Assembly: GCA_903813345.2 (NCBI GenBank)
Contig: CAIIXF020000010.1
Span: 21,401,181 to 21,465,180 of the forward strand
DNA: 64,000 nt
Direction of reading: 5' to 3'
DNA from: Owenia fusiformis
Lineage: Eukaryota > Annelida > Polychaeta > Sabellida > Oweniidae
A program made the position numbers and the translations under genes. Shown here piece after piece: positions 41,855 through 54,149 of this stretch. The notes beneath the pieces were generated by a model that was not told the origin of the DNA, did not search any database, and saw only the letters and a list, made by a program, of their open reading frames with translations. Numbering within the stretch: position 1 is the stretch's first letter; every line of letters begins with the position of its first letter.

Positions 41855-41933
41855 CCAGTTGTTTAGCTCAGCGGTAGCGCGTGAAGCTCTTACATAACGC
41901 AATAGGTCCGGGATTCGATCCCCTGTTCAGGCA
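41855..41933 (+). repeat. tRNA-like sequence (tRNA pseudogene or SINE head)
   Basis: TTTAGCTCAGCGGTAGCGCG (A box) and GGTCCGGGATTCGATCCCC (B box) about 30 nt apart, ending TTCAGGCA. The 5' acceptor half does not pair with the 3' half and no T-run follows closely. It lies about 300 bp after the PDCD7 stop. Confidence 0.55.
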
Positions 41934-41939
41934 ATACTA

Positions 41940-44900
41940 TAATTTGGCTGTTTGCGTAAAGTACTTCAGGGTGTTTGACTGAGTTGTCGACAACTCGTAA
42001 AAAGGTCGTAGTGTGTACTTGTATGACTATATATGAGTGCACATAAAAGAACACAGTGCTCCTTTGAGGAGGAGTTTCTGGGTCTATCTCCCAGTCGAAT
42101 TACGTTAATTACTACCGTATATATACTGGATATACCCAAGAGGTATTGCTCACCTTCATTTGTGGTAAACAACATACAATACAATACAATATTGAGAACT
42201 GTACAGTACAGTGACCTTTTGCGCGATCATAGAAATGACTATTAGAAACAATCACACGTAATTGACAATACATAGCTCTGTTTAATATCAATGCTAATCC
42301 AATAGGCGGACAACAAAAATCAGTCAAATTATCTCACTGGCGTTTCCATAGAAACCTAATTATAGCTAAATTCAGTCAATTGTATATTCCATAGAACAAA
42401 AAGGAACCAACGTTAAAACTGTATTGACCCATCTATACATGTGACAGTGTATTTTGAGAAATAAGTCAAAGTGACTTAACCGAATGATCTTTGAGTTCCA
42501 AGAAAATCCCTGAGATGGATTCGCTAATTTAAGATCATTGTATTTTATTTGATTGGCTTTACTTAACTAATCAACGGAATGTCTTTTACTCGGAGTACTT
42601 CCTTTCTTCAAGGATGAAGATGTTACCAAGCATTACTTTGAAGAACGATGAACCCGGGTTTATGTAAAGGTAAGTTGAGTTCTCATGTTCTTCGGTAATT
42701 AATCACTCAATAATGACAGAGATAATTTTGATCATGGAAAACACGTTGCTATAGTAACTAAACGGTTTGTCATTCATCGAGGCTCAAACTCAAGATCAGG
42801 ATTGAACTTCAAAAATGCAGATATTCTTGACAAGATTAACTGCTCGCATAACTAATAAATTGAGTCTCGTTTCCCATTATATAAACCTTGGTCACCTATG
42901 AGTAAGTAAGGCTGGCTAAAGAGGAGGGGACGTGAGTCGTTTGCGAAATGTTACCCCTTTTCGTTGAAAAACACTCAAGTATGTATCAGTCTCACTGCTT
43001 CTTCTAATAAAAATGCGAAAAAGGGTGAACAATTATTCGATTATACCTGCAGTCCCCCAGCCACTAATATATAGTTATATTCCAATTTGCTTGAGTGGGT
43101 AAAGGTAATGATTTACGGTATGGTAACTTGTAGAAACGTCCTGCATGCATCCCATATCTTACATCTGCCTAGTTACCTGTCATAATATCTAATGGTCTAG
43201 ATCATTAAATGGACATCTGTGATACGCTTGATCTGTGATACATGGGGGTGCACGTTATTTGCAGAACGGCAAATATGAAATCGGTTGATGAATCGCTTCA
43301 TCGTTTATGAACAATAATTCACATATAGCTACTGGCAAGATGGTTCCGATTCCAGTCAATCTGAACACAGTATTTCATATAACTACACTGCATTCTATAA
43401 CCTGCAACTAGCCACCCAAGATTTATTCCTTGGATGGTTGTCAAGGTGACAACTTGACCCTACAGATTGAAATTGATGCTTTGCCAACTTGACCATATCT
43501 CTAGCAAAAGGTTTCATTGAAAATATGTTCTTTCAGTGATCGTATATTTTAGGTGATTTCGTTGATAATATTTTGCAATGTTTGAAAAGAATTAAACCCA
43601 AGACTTGATGAATTGTGGCTGATTCATTCCACTCGGGGTTATTTTATAACTTTACACTCAATGCTGCGCATTTCATGCAAAGGTTGAAATAACACATTTT
43701 TGACTAATGATTCAGTCCACAATGCAGTGAGTCCAGAGCTATAATTAATAGTTCTTTTCAACAATTAACTGCGAGGGTGCCCATTCTGTACAACTAAATG
43801 GCAAAGACTAGAGACGAATTGATCTGATGTTTATGTTTACTTAAAATAAATCACAGTTAATGAATTGTTTGATGAACATTTGATGTCAGACTGTTGAAAA
43901 ACTTCAACAGTCAATTCTATTTTTTGAAAATTGGCCGGCCTTTTATTAATTCTGATAAGGGTATTGCTGAAATTTTATCTTCAATATTTGATCATATATG
44001 TTATATTCTTTTTGGATGATAAAATGATTTAAATGGCAACGTTTGTATGCATTTTCAAAGATGATACCTATATTTTACACCCTCCGTTGTTTGTTGTCAC
44101 TTTAATTTATTCTGAAACCTTAATTGTAGCAAGTAGAAAACAAGTAGCAAGTGTTATTTTACACCGTACGTAACCTGGACTATAATTACAAGTATAGAAG
44201 TAAGAACATTTCTGCTTCCAATAACTAAGGTATCTTGTTATTGGAATAAAATATATCAGAACTTCACTAGAACTATATCAAGTATGATACAATAACGAAT
44301 ATATGATATCCTATTTTATTATGGACACAACCTAAGAAATTAGCCTATTCTAACGAATAGAGTACTGCTCCCTGAACTTGCATTTAGGTAGATAAGGATA
44401 CAGTTTAGAATCATTTCCTTTACACATGTTTAGTACTGGTAACTGAAACTACAGATCGATAGCATAACCAGATTGAAGTACTAATCCCCATCCACCTGTA
44501 ACTGATTGAAATGTTTTGACCGATAATTAACAGATAGATGGGAAGAAGATATGCTTCTGCTCTTAAATATTAGCTCATTTCTAAAGGTAGAGATTCTATG
44601 AAGGAATCAATGCTACCGAAAAAGAAATCATATTAATTCCAAGGGGTAATTGTGTTACGTTTTTGCATCATTCTTCGTTTGTTCATTGCCTGTTGATTGC
44701 CAAGTGGTGAGATCAAGAAATCATCGCATACCAGGTCGTTCATTCGGAACACTGGCTATATTGTTCTCAGATTTTCTAAATTTGCAGCCGTTTCAGTTTA
44801 TGATCTTTAATCACGCAAGCGTGTCTATTCCCATGATGCGAAGCAGTACCACGAGCTATGAATTAACCAATGGGATTTGTCTTATTTGAATAACCGTTCC

Positions 44901-46040
44901 TCTAAATTATTGATCCATCCCCTAAGACAAGATCTGAGATTTGAGCAATATACAGATGCGTTGCTTTCTGAGTAATCATGGGTTACTTCGAATTTCTGGC
45001 TTGGAATGGAAAATCGTGATTCCGACCTGCAGAATGTTGTAATCAACGCCGAGGGAGAAATGAAAATAGTTGGACACGAACGCTGTTGTAATTGACATTC
45101 CAATTAATGGTTAAAGAAGTATGGATATATAGATACAATACTAGTAGATTAGGTAAGTGATCCAATACATCATATCCTAGTTAATCAAGCTCAAGGCGTA
45201 AGTAGCTGCCCTCAATGATTATAATGATAAGTATTTCAGAAAAAATTAGAAAAAAAACAGTTTAGAAAGGCGGAAGATGATTCAAAAGGTAAGGATGGTC
45301 AATCTCAATATTTGGATAGTCATATGTCAATGCTAAATATAATATTCACTCCTTACAACTAAACTATGTGTTTAGAAGACAGAACTACATGTGGAAGATT
45401 GGAGAAATGTTGTTATCGCCTGTGGCATGCAAATGTAACGTCATATGTAAATGTTGAGCTGCATTTTCATTTTATCATAAACAAGTTGTGACATAACGAA
45501 ATCCATTTCTAAGGGAAAGTGAATGTAGAAATCTTTAATCATTACTTTGCAAGAAAATGTAATGGCGTTTGGTCTTCAGGTAGAAGTTCTTAAATTGATA
45601 TGGATATAAGCCATATTTATTACCCGACTTTTATTTAACTTGAGGGGATTATTGTTTTTCGTTTTGCGAATATGATTGTTCTCAAATTACAAGAAAGTTA
45701 TCAAAAAAAGTTTTACCAGAATCTTTTACCAGAATATTTTACCAGAATATTTTACCGTTGAAAAGTTTCAGAAAAACCAAAGGAAAGTTTGAAAATTAAA
45801 ATATTTCTGTGTATATCTGCCTCTAACATGAATACTAAATTACCTTTCAACGACTACGCTGCGCTGTTAAGATGTACACTTAACATGGCAGGTACTAGAA
45901 TAGCAATCCAACGGCGTCTCCCTCAGAAAACTACAGAGCTTGCCCTAGATCTATATCTACAAATCCAAGTCTAGTCCCGTCTTTCCCTTTCAAGAAGTAT
46001 TTGGGAATATTTCTTTTACATATAGGTTATTTACTGGGAA
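41940..46040. other. Intergenic, no supported gene
   Basis: Only scattered short ORFs. Noted: a good donor (AAAG|gtaagttgag at 42669) after a short ATG ORF that stops 18 codons in, and a dispersed repeat piece at 43567-43627 shared with 2427-2490. Also a 15-bp near-triplicate TTTTACCAGAATATT at 45710-45756. Confidence 0.5.
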
Positions 46041-46045
46041 GAATT

Positions 46046-46329
46046 GAATATGGGTTTTATTCCGAGGGACAATATGATATTGACCTAAGGGTAATATGAT
46101 ATTGACCGAGGGAGCACAGCGACCAAGTGTCTCATTTTTCCGAGGAATAAAATCCGTATTCAACCCCGACCAGAAATAATCTATTTATTCCATAATACAT
46201 CCCTCTAAAATGTTATATTTGGATAATGCAAACATTATATTAATAAATACACATTGTTTGCGCTCCCTCGGTCAATATCATATTGCCCAAGGTCAATATA
46301 ATATTTTCCGAGGAATAAAACCCATATTC
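46046..46329. mobile_element. Foldback MITE, about 285 bp
   Basis: GAATATGGGTTTTATTCCGA is mirrored by TCCGAGGAATAAAACCCATATTC in its 20-base core. CAATATGATATTGACC words repeat inside, and an internal inverted copy lies at 46135-46170. Confidence 0.85.
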
Positions 46330-46371
46330 ATTTATGTCAAGGTAAAAAATAACCGGTAAACCAAAAATAGG

Positions 46372-46497
46372 TTAATACGCTCCAATACGATTCTTCCTGG
46401 GGATAATACGATTTTTTCATGTAATACGCTCCAATACGATTTTTCCAGGGGACAATGCGATTTTTTCATGTAATACGATTCAATACGATTTTTATTC
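46372..46497. repeat. Short tandem repeat, about 55-bp unit, 2.3 copies
   Basis: Units contain TAATACGCTCCAATACGATT, a CCAGGGGA or CCTGGGGA segment and GCGATTTTTTCATG. Confidence 0.85.
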
Positions 46498-47733
46498 TTT
46501 CATATTTCCCTGGGAAAACGGTAGTATTGTGGAATAATAACATGCTCCAATGTTGCACCTTTAATTTGTAGCTTTGCTCGTTTTAAATGATGTACCGACA
46601 TGTACCTGATTTGTTTTCTGATAATATCTCTTAATATAAGTTTTCCGGTTTCCAGAATTATCCTTTGGTGTCCGGCATGTACGAGCGTTTTTTTATTACG
46701 GTTTCTTCGACTTAACCCCATGGTGGATGTTAATGATAGCTGCATGGGGAGGGGGTGGGGCTAGAGAATAATTTAAACTTATTATTTTCGATTCAAAGAA
46801 GTCATTCCTTCCCAAAGTCAGCTCTCACTTCGCATATTATTGACTTTTGATTTGATTATTTGTTACGTTTATCTTTTGATTTGGGCTATTTTTGTCAAGT
46901 AATAATCATTGGAATCAGAAGTTTAAGTTAGTTTTAAAGTAAGACTAATATTGGTTGTTCCAGAACATGATGAACATGCAATATACAGACGCCTAAAACT
47001 AATATTAATAGCTTAAAATTAAATCAAAGCAAGCAGAAAAACGCTAGACTGAATATGTCTTGGGATGTCAATAATATTAGGAGTGGGGTGAATTATGGCC
47101 ATCACACTCCACATATTTTTGATAGGGAGAAATTGCAAAATTGTCAACATGGCCGGCAATTTCTTTGGATGGCATGTTGTAATTTCACATTCCGCCAACT
47201 CCTAATGTGTTTGGGAATCATTTTGACCTCTTTGGTAAGTTGTCTACCAAGCCGCAGAGACATCAAGGGCATTAGGCTGAGTCAATCTAATGGAATTATT
47301 TCATCGAAACTGGCATTTCGATCCTCTGTGCCACTCTATTTTCCAGCCATTTCCCTGGCAGATATTTGCTTAATACAACTTTAAGACATGACTTCTTCCA
47401 TCGGAATACCGTAAAGGGGGATTGCACACGCAGATCTGATTACTAATATGGTAAAAACATAAGCTTTTCAACTTGTTCTCTTTGTATTTTATTACTTTGA
47501 TAGTGAGCTGAAGGCTTGGATGTTCTTCCATAGCTGACTGAACAGCAAGATATGCACGCCTCTTTTATGTACATGGTATCATCTTCACTAATTGCTTTGT
47601 CATGAAATACAGGTCATGCTCTATAAAAAGAGAAAACACGTATGTTGAGACACGTTTGGCGTGTAAATTGATGTAGAAAACACGTTATCCGTCAGTTGGA
47701 AAGTGGGAACACAAATACCATTTGCAGAACATA

Positions 47734-50700
47734 ATAGTGTGTGCCAAAACTCCAGAAAATCACAAAAACCTATGTTGTGGTAGCTTACTATGAAGTGACC
47801 CATTATCATCATAGATTGGTCCATCAACTATTCATTTTTACTTGTCTGCACTCAAAAAGGTGACACGAATGGGCTAAACGGCTTGCCACAAGGTGCAACC
47901 ATCAAAAAGATGAGTTTGAAAAAAAATATTTTTTTCAAATAATAGCAATGAGTTTACAATATAGGAGGCAAATTTGATATTGATAAGTATGATAGTCCAT
48001 TTGCGTGTGGCCATTTTTATAAAAAACAATAATGTGAAGAATTATATATTTCTGACCTGAAAATGCCATCTTAATTCAAAAGTCATGGTTGTTAATGATA
48101 ATATTCCTATTTTACCTATTCAATGTTTTCAAAATATTTTAATTACCATTATATTCATTTTTGGCAAAGTAAATAAATATAGGGCTCACACAAGGATCAA
48201 CTTTATTTGCAATCTTTTCATATTTAGTGATGTTTTGAAAAAATATAAGGTTAAACACAATTTTATTTGTTAAATGTTTAACAAAATAAACATAGTGTGT
48301 TTATTTCATTGTTTCGACTGAAAAATAGCAATTCATTGCTCTTCCTCTTAGAACGGCAGGGGATATACAAGTACATAAACAGTCTTAAAAAATTGATCCT
48401 TGTGTAAGCCCTACACTTATTTACTTTGCCAGAAACTGATATAATGGTTATTCGGTGGTATGAAAATCATTTCAAAGGTAAAATAGGAAGAATGTCATTG
48501 AACTTGGAATAAAAAGCATTATATGGTTAGAAATACCCAATTTTTACCATAATTGTTTTTAAAAATATAACCTATACCCCAATGGACTATCTTTACATTT
48601 CAATAACCAATGTGCATTCTATTTTGCATGTTTTACTGCAATTATTTGAATTTGGGAAACACATCCGCTTACTGATCCAATTCAGAACTACTAGAGAAAG
48701 TAACTCTCGTGAAAAACTTGGTCAACATGACCGTTGATTACTGATTGCAGTCAATAAAATAATGACCTCATATTTGGATATCCTCTCTTCCGTTATGATT
48801 TTACAATTTACTTCAAATTGGTAAAGTACCAGATATAGTATGGCAAGTGATATCTGACAGTCAAATATTTTACCATGACTACTTTCTCAATATAAATATG
48901 ACATTTCTCAAAAACACAATATGTTATCTTTGAAGAAAATTCAATTCTCAATGATAATAAAAATATCATTCGAACAATCTATAAAACTATGAATAGGGAA
49001 CCCATCTCAACATTTTTTTGACATATTTACTCAACAGAGGTTCTTCTTTTTTATTTGAATTGCATGAAAATATTATTCAACAAGTGGTCTAAAACCTCTT
49101 CATTAGTAGAATTGTGATGAAAGTCTAGTTTTGGAGATATCAATTTTCAATGACCAAAATTATGCTGAAAACAATGGATAGTTTGAGTTTTCCCAATGGA
49201 AAATAACATGGAATTTGTGGTTTTTAACTTTATCGCATTTCAATACCTGTCCCCTTTTCAGAATTTGTTAATTCATTAACGTAGAAGAACTTTTGATATA
49301 TTCAAATTAAAGAAAAAATACTTTAGAAAATAAGCCTAATATTTTTCAAAAAGTATTTTTCAAGCATTGTGTTTACAAATATTATTAATAACAGGTGGCA
49401 CCACAGGTGATGCTTATACCCGTACATATAGTAATATCATGTAGTGTATCATTAAGTTGTCAAGGAATCAAACCAGAATGAAATCGTCATAAAAAATAAA
49501 TTGAAAAATAAAGGTTGAGGGGGATTCGTGATGTTTTTTTTTTCTTTTCAAGTGAAGAAGTTGGATGATATCATTTTTATCACGGGGACTTTACATTAGA
49601 AAAATCATATTGTTTTCACAAAAGCACGTTCAGCCCCAAAACGCCAAATACTAATTAGATATTGAGCTATGACCTTGAAATGATCTTGATCCATAAACAC
49701 TGACATGGATCTCTGGTCACTTTATCATTGGTCATTAAATAAGACTGTAGCCTCACAGTAGCCAACTACCTAGATATTGACCTTTGACCTTGAAATGACC
49801 TTGACATCAGGTCACCTAATCATTGGTCGCCAAAAGTCACAGTTGTTCTCAATTGCCTTTAAACTCCAAATTGCTAGATATTGACCTTGAAAGTCACCCT
49901 ATCATGAGTCGCTAGGGGCCACAGCAGATCCCAGGGCCTTAATACACCACATACTTAGATACTGATATTTGACCTTGGAATAACCTTGACCTCGGGTCAC
50001 ACATTCATGATTCACAAAGGGTAACCTCAGCCCAAAAACGCCAAATACTTAGATATTGATGACCTTGAAATGATCTTGACCTGTAGACCTTGACCTTGAC
50101 AACAGGTCACCTAATAATCGGTTGTCAAAGGTCAGAATTATTCTCAATTGCCTTAAAACATCAAATTGCTGGATATTGACCTTGAAATTACCTACACCCA
50201 TTCAGTTGATCTTTACCTCAGGTCACATAATCATTGCTTGGGAAGGGTCACACCATCGGCTAAATGTCTTAAAATGCCAACTACCCTAAATATTGATATT
50301 TTAAACTTGAAATGACCCTTACTTTTGACCTATGTTAAATACACATTTTATGAACAAAACATACGAAGTTGAAAACTGATCTTTTTGAAATGAAATTGCT
50401 GCTAATGTTTCAAAAGTAAGGTATCTGTATTGCAAACGTAATATTTAAATTGAATAAACCAAAAGAGATAGACTTAAATTATCTAATTTTCCATCAGATT
50501 AAGAAAAATTATAACTCTTAAGTAAATGTTGCGATGAATGCTCACACATATCTTGTTGTATATCAATCTAGTGCAACTGCTACAGGTATCACTCTCAAAC
50601 GTATCTGTGAACAAATCAAACTTCTTTGATGTTGATGAAATGTAAGTTGGTATCTTTTAATATGACGTCCGTAAGATAAACCATCAATACTCATCACTGT

Positions 50701-51624
50701 CACACCCATTACTACAAGATGATGTCACTGTCTGCAAGCTATAAACTAAAAAGAATCAACTTCACTATCTGCTGCATCACTATAAATATAGAGGGTTGTC
50801 CTGGAAGTAATGCGCTATATGCTCTTAATACTTTTTTATTCAAAATCAAAAGTCAATGATACTATTCCTATTTTACCTATTAAATGATTTTTATATATCC
50901 GAATAACCATTATATAAGTTTTTGGCAAAGTAAATAATTGTAGGGCTGACACAAGGATCAACTTTTTGAAGACTTTTTCGTACTGGTGTAGACTCTCCTG
51001 CTTGCAAAGCAAGGGCCATGAATTTTCAGTCGAAACAAGGAAACAAACATAAAATTATTTTTTCTTCAACAAATAAAATATACAATTGGGTTTACATTCG
51101 TATTTTTTCAAAACATCACTTAAAATGAAAATGCTGTGAACAAAGTTGATCCTTGTGTGAGCCCTATAATTATTTACTTTGTCAAAAACTAATGAAATGG
51201 TTATTAGTATATTTAAAATACATTGACTATATAAAATAGGAATAATATCCTTGACAACAGTAACTTTTTAATTGAAAAAGCATTTTAGGGTCATAAATAT
51301 CCAATTTTTTACCATAATTGTTTTTCATAAAATTACCACACCCGGATGGACTATCATCACACATCAATATCAAATTTGCATCCTATTTTGTATACTTACA
51401 AGTATTATTTAAAAAAATGTATATTTTTCAAACTCATCTTTTTGACGGTCGCACCTTGGTGCAAGCCGTTTAGCCCTTTCGTGTCACTATTTTGAATGCA
51501 GACAAGTAAAAATGAATAGATAATAGATTAATCTAAAATGACTATGGGTCAATTCATAGTAAGCTACTACAACATAGGTTTAGCCTAACTAAGCCACTTA
51601 GAAAGCAATTTGGCACACACTATA
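47734..51624. mobile_element. 3.9-kb inverted-repeat structure containing two nested palindromes
   Basis: Outer arms begin TAGTGTGTGCCAAA (47735) and end TTTGGCACACACTATA (51609-51624). They share long mirrored blocks (TTTTTACTTGTCTGCA, AGTGACACGAA-like, GATGAGTTTGAAAAA). Two internal palindromes of about 450 bp (48070-48540 and 50850-51270) are built on AGGGCTCACACAAGGATCAA and its inverse and resemble each other. The interior holds the half-site array at 49.6-50.3 kb. No protein-coding capacity seen. Confidence 0.75.
49625..50310. repeat. Diverged tandem repeat, about 110-bp units, rich in TGACCTTGA / AGGTCA
   Basis: About six units with TTAGATATTGACCTTGAAATGACC-like cores (20-base pieces), TCAGGTCACCTAATCATTGG and CAATTGCCTTAAAA. 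Exact TGACCTTGA occurs at 49670, 49785, 49796, 49880, 50060 and 50091, and AGGTCA at 49809. TGACCTTTGACCT, a perfect DR1 on the other strand, is at 49778-49790. Confidence 0.85.
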
Positions 51625-52363
51625 AGTAAAAATTAAGTAAGAGAAGATGGAATATAGTCGAGCTAAGTAAGTTTAAAAAATTCTTTTTGATTTCCTGTAA
51701 AATTTTCATTTTAGCTTAGCAGATCTGAATTCACCAAAACGAATGCTACATCTGTTCTATTTATTTTTAGTGGTTATACTATTTTTGAGTTTCTTTCGAG
51801 TCCCTTCTTATTGCATACCATAAATGTCATCGTCCATGGCCATTCACTACCTCGGCCCCGCTTTCTCCATAATGAAGTTTATTTTGGCATTTTCACGTTC
51901 CTTGTCCCTTAAAGGGAAGAAGTGAAGGAATTCCTTCCTGTGGCTACCACAGGTCCACCATTTCCTTATCAGTTTATGCCCAATTAGGGCACAGAAAAAG
52001 AGAAGTTAGTTACTGTATTTCCAGGGAAGAGTTTTTAAATCCAGCATCACCACTGTACTTTACGTGTGAATATCGACGTTAAACTGTGGACGTACTGACT
52101 TGTAGAATTAATATCTCGAAAATGAAGTTTAATTTAAACAATTTTAGCTGAACAATAAGGCAATTTAGTTATAACTTTCTCAACGACTTGAACCTTATGA
52201 TCTCTGTTAATAAAAGCCTCGTGAACAGTAAACTCTTAGTCAATACGACACTGGAATTCTCGACCATGGTGCATCCATCCGAATAAAGAAAATTAGGGAA
52301 ATATCGATCAAATTATTTTTGTTTCTGATTTACTAGAACGCTGTCGTATAATTTGATTTACAG

Positions 52364-52591
52364 GACTCGTCTTTGTGTTCTAAGACCTACATATTACAGG
52401 AATACGCCATTTCGGGATCCACAGTCTTTACCATCTATAGGGGTACAGGCTGTCGGATAACGACTGCAGAAAATGCCTCTTCCAAACCCAAAGCCGTCCT
52501 TCAAGATCGGTCCTTCACTGCTTTCACAACAGATCATGATAATTACTCTTGGGCCAAGGATGGCTCAAAACTGAAAGACCAATTAGATTAA
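52364..52591 (+). CDS. Candidate terminal exon of an unknown gene
   Basis: Acceptor gatttacag is followed by 75 open codons and TAA (frame 0 from the splice site): SSLCSKTYILQEYAISGS, YRGTGCRITTAENASSK, FTAFTTDHDNYSWAKDGS. It is more GC-rich than its surroundings and of balanced composition, as real exons are here. The family is not recognised, no upstream partner exon was found, and no AATAAA lies close by. It could be an exon of a gene with distant exons or part of a mobile element. Confidence 0.35.
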   Translation, partial: DSSLCSKTYILQEYAISGSTVFTIYRGTGCRITTAENASSKPKAVLQDRSFTAFTTDHDNYSWAKDGSKLKDQLD

Positions 52592-53175
52592 TTACAGAGA
52601 AATAATGGACAACATGTTCTTTTGGAAGGCATAAACTACAATGGCACGATTTACACTACAATACAAAGCTGAACAAGTTACCATTGAAGACATCACAAAT
52701 AATCAAAATGTAAAGTTTGGTGAGGTAATTTTTGAAGGTTTATACTCGTTTGGCGTTAGTTATCAAGACAGTTGGTTTAAGAACATGTATACTTAACGCA
52801 GGACTCATAATTCATTCTGTCATTTTCAATCCATACGGTCATGTATATCACCATACTAGTACGTACGCTATATTTGATATGCTTAGCTTACTATTAATAA
52901 TTTGTTCCTTGTGACCATTCTATGTACACGTTTTGTTAAATAACTCAGACACATTTATGGTGATTTAGCTTCAGTTTAAATCACATATATTGGCCATAAC
53001 TAAAATGTAATGACTATACCATTTGTATTTATACTAAAGTACCACGATTAAACAACAATATAAGAGAGAGGGGAATCGTATCCGACTGGATGCAATTAAG
53101 CAGATGAGTTGGGTTCGACTTCTTTGAAAATTGTCAAAATGTACAATTAGATTATTTGTCAAACATTCTTTAGGC

Positions 53176-53265
53176 CTACCATTTGCATTCTTTCGACTTC
53201 ACTTCTTAAAAGAGAGCTTCGCCGTAGTTTATAACCAGACTCTGCTCGCAGAGTAGCATTCTTCG
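53176..53265 (+). repeat. Dispersed repeat of about 90 bp, copy 1 of 3
   Basis: Contains ACCATTTGCATTCTTTCGAC, AAAAGAGAGCTTCGCCGTAG and CCAGACTCTGCTCGCAG. Other copies in the same orientation at 56293-56385 and 59895-59972. Confidence 0.75.
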
Positions 53266-53760
53266 TCAAACTTTTTTGCATAACACGTATTTCTACAATT
53301 GCTTTCCAGTTTAAGATTTAGTATGGCAAGGTACAAATATGGACTTGCATCTTAAAATAAATCAAATAAATCATATTTTATAATTCTATTTATGGTACTT
53401 TAATTTAACGAAGAGACGATGTAAAGATGCCGGGAAAGATGCTTCCTTTTTACCTGCGATCTACATCTAACGTACCATCATAGTGCGCTGCAGTACAGTG
53501 TGTAAGAAACACCCATCTGGAAGAAGAGTTCGATCATGTATCACTCACTACTTCAGTATTTGATGATTACATTATGATACAGACGATATATTATTGATTT
53601 TCATGTCCTTCAGATGTTTAAGATGTGTGCTCTAATGGTAATCGTCTTTAAGATCGAATATGTGGTTCTTATCACGGTCCATTTTATTTGTATTGCATCT
53701 TGTTTACATAACATATCCTATACAATAGACTACTGTAACATGACTGGCACCATTTTGGCA

Positions 53761-53889
53761 TCATGAGAAATCATGGCCTTCTATTAGCTTCACACTAGTA
53801 TGATCATGAGAAATCATGGCCTTCTATTAGCTTCACACTAGTATGATCATGAGAAATCATGGCCTTCTATTAGCTTCATACTAGTATGC
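53761..53889. repeat. 43-bp unit tandemly repeated three times
   Basis: TCATGAGAAATCATGGCCTT, then CTATTAGCTTCACACTAGTA, TGA; copies nearly identical. Confidence 0.95.
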
Positions 53890-54149
53890 CATGAGACAGT
53901 TAAAGCCTACCTTTGATCTAGGCCCGTACAGTTTTCTTGAAAATGCTGAGGGCCAATCAAATCAATTATAGAGATCAACTAACCAATGAGATCATTTTAG
54001 ATGAACATCTTGATGGACATCCTTATCTCACCCTAATTGTGGTCATAAAACTAAATGAGTTAATATCACTTGAGACACTAAGAAAGTGACACTACAATAT
54101 TCTGTAACACTTGTAATGTTTCAACATTAATGGACCTCACATTAGATGT

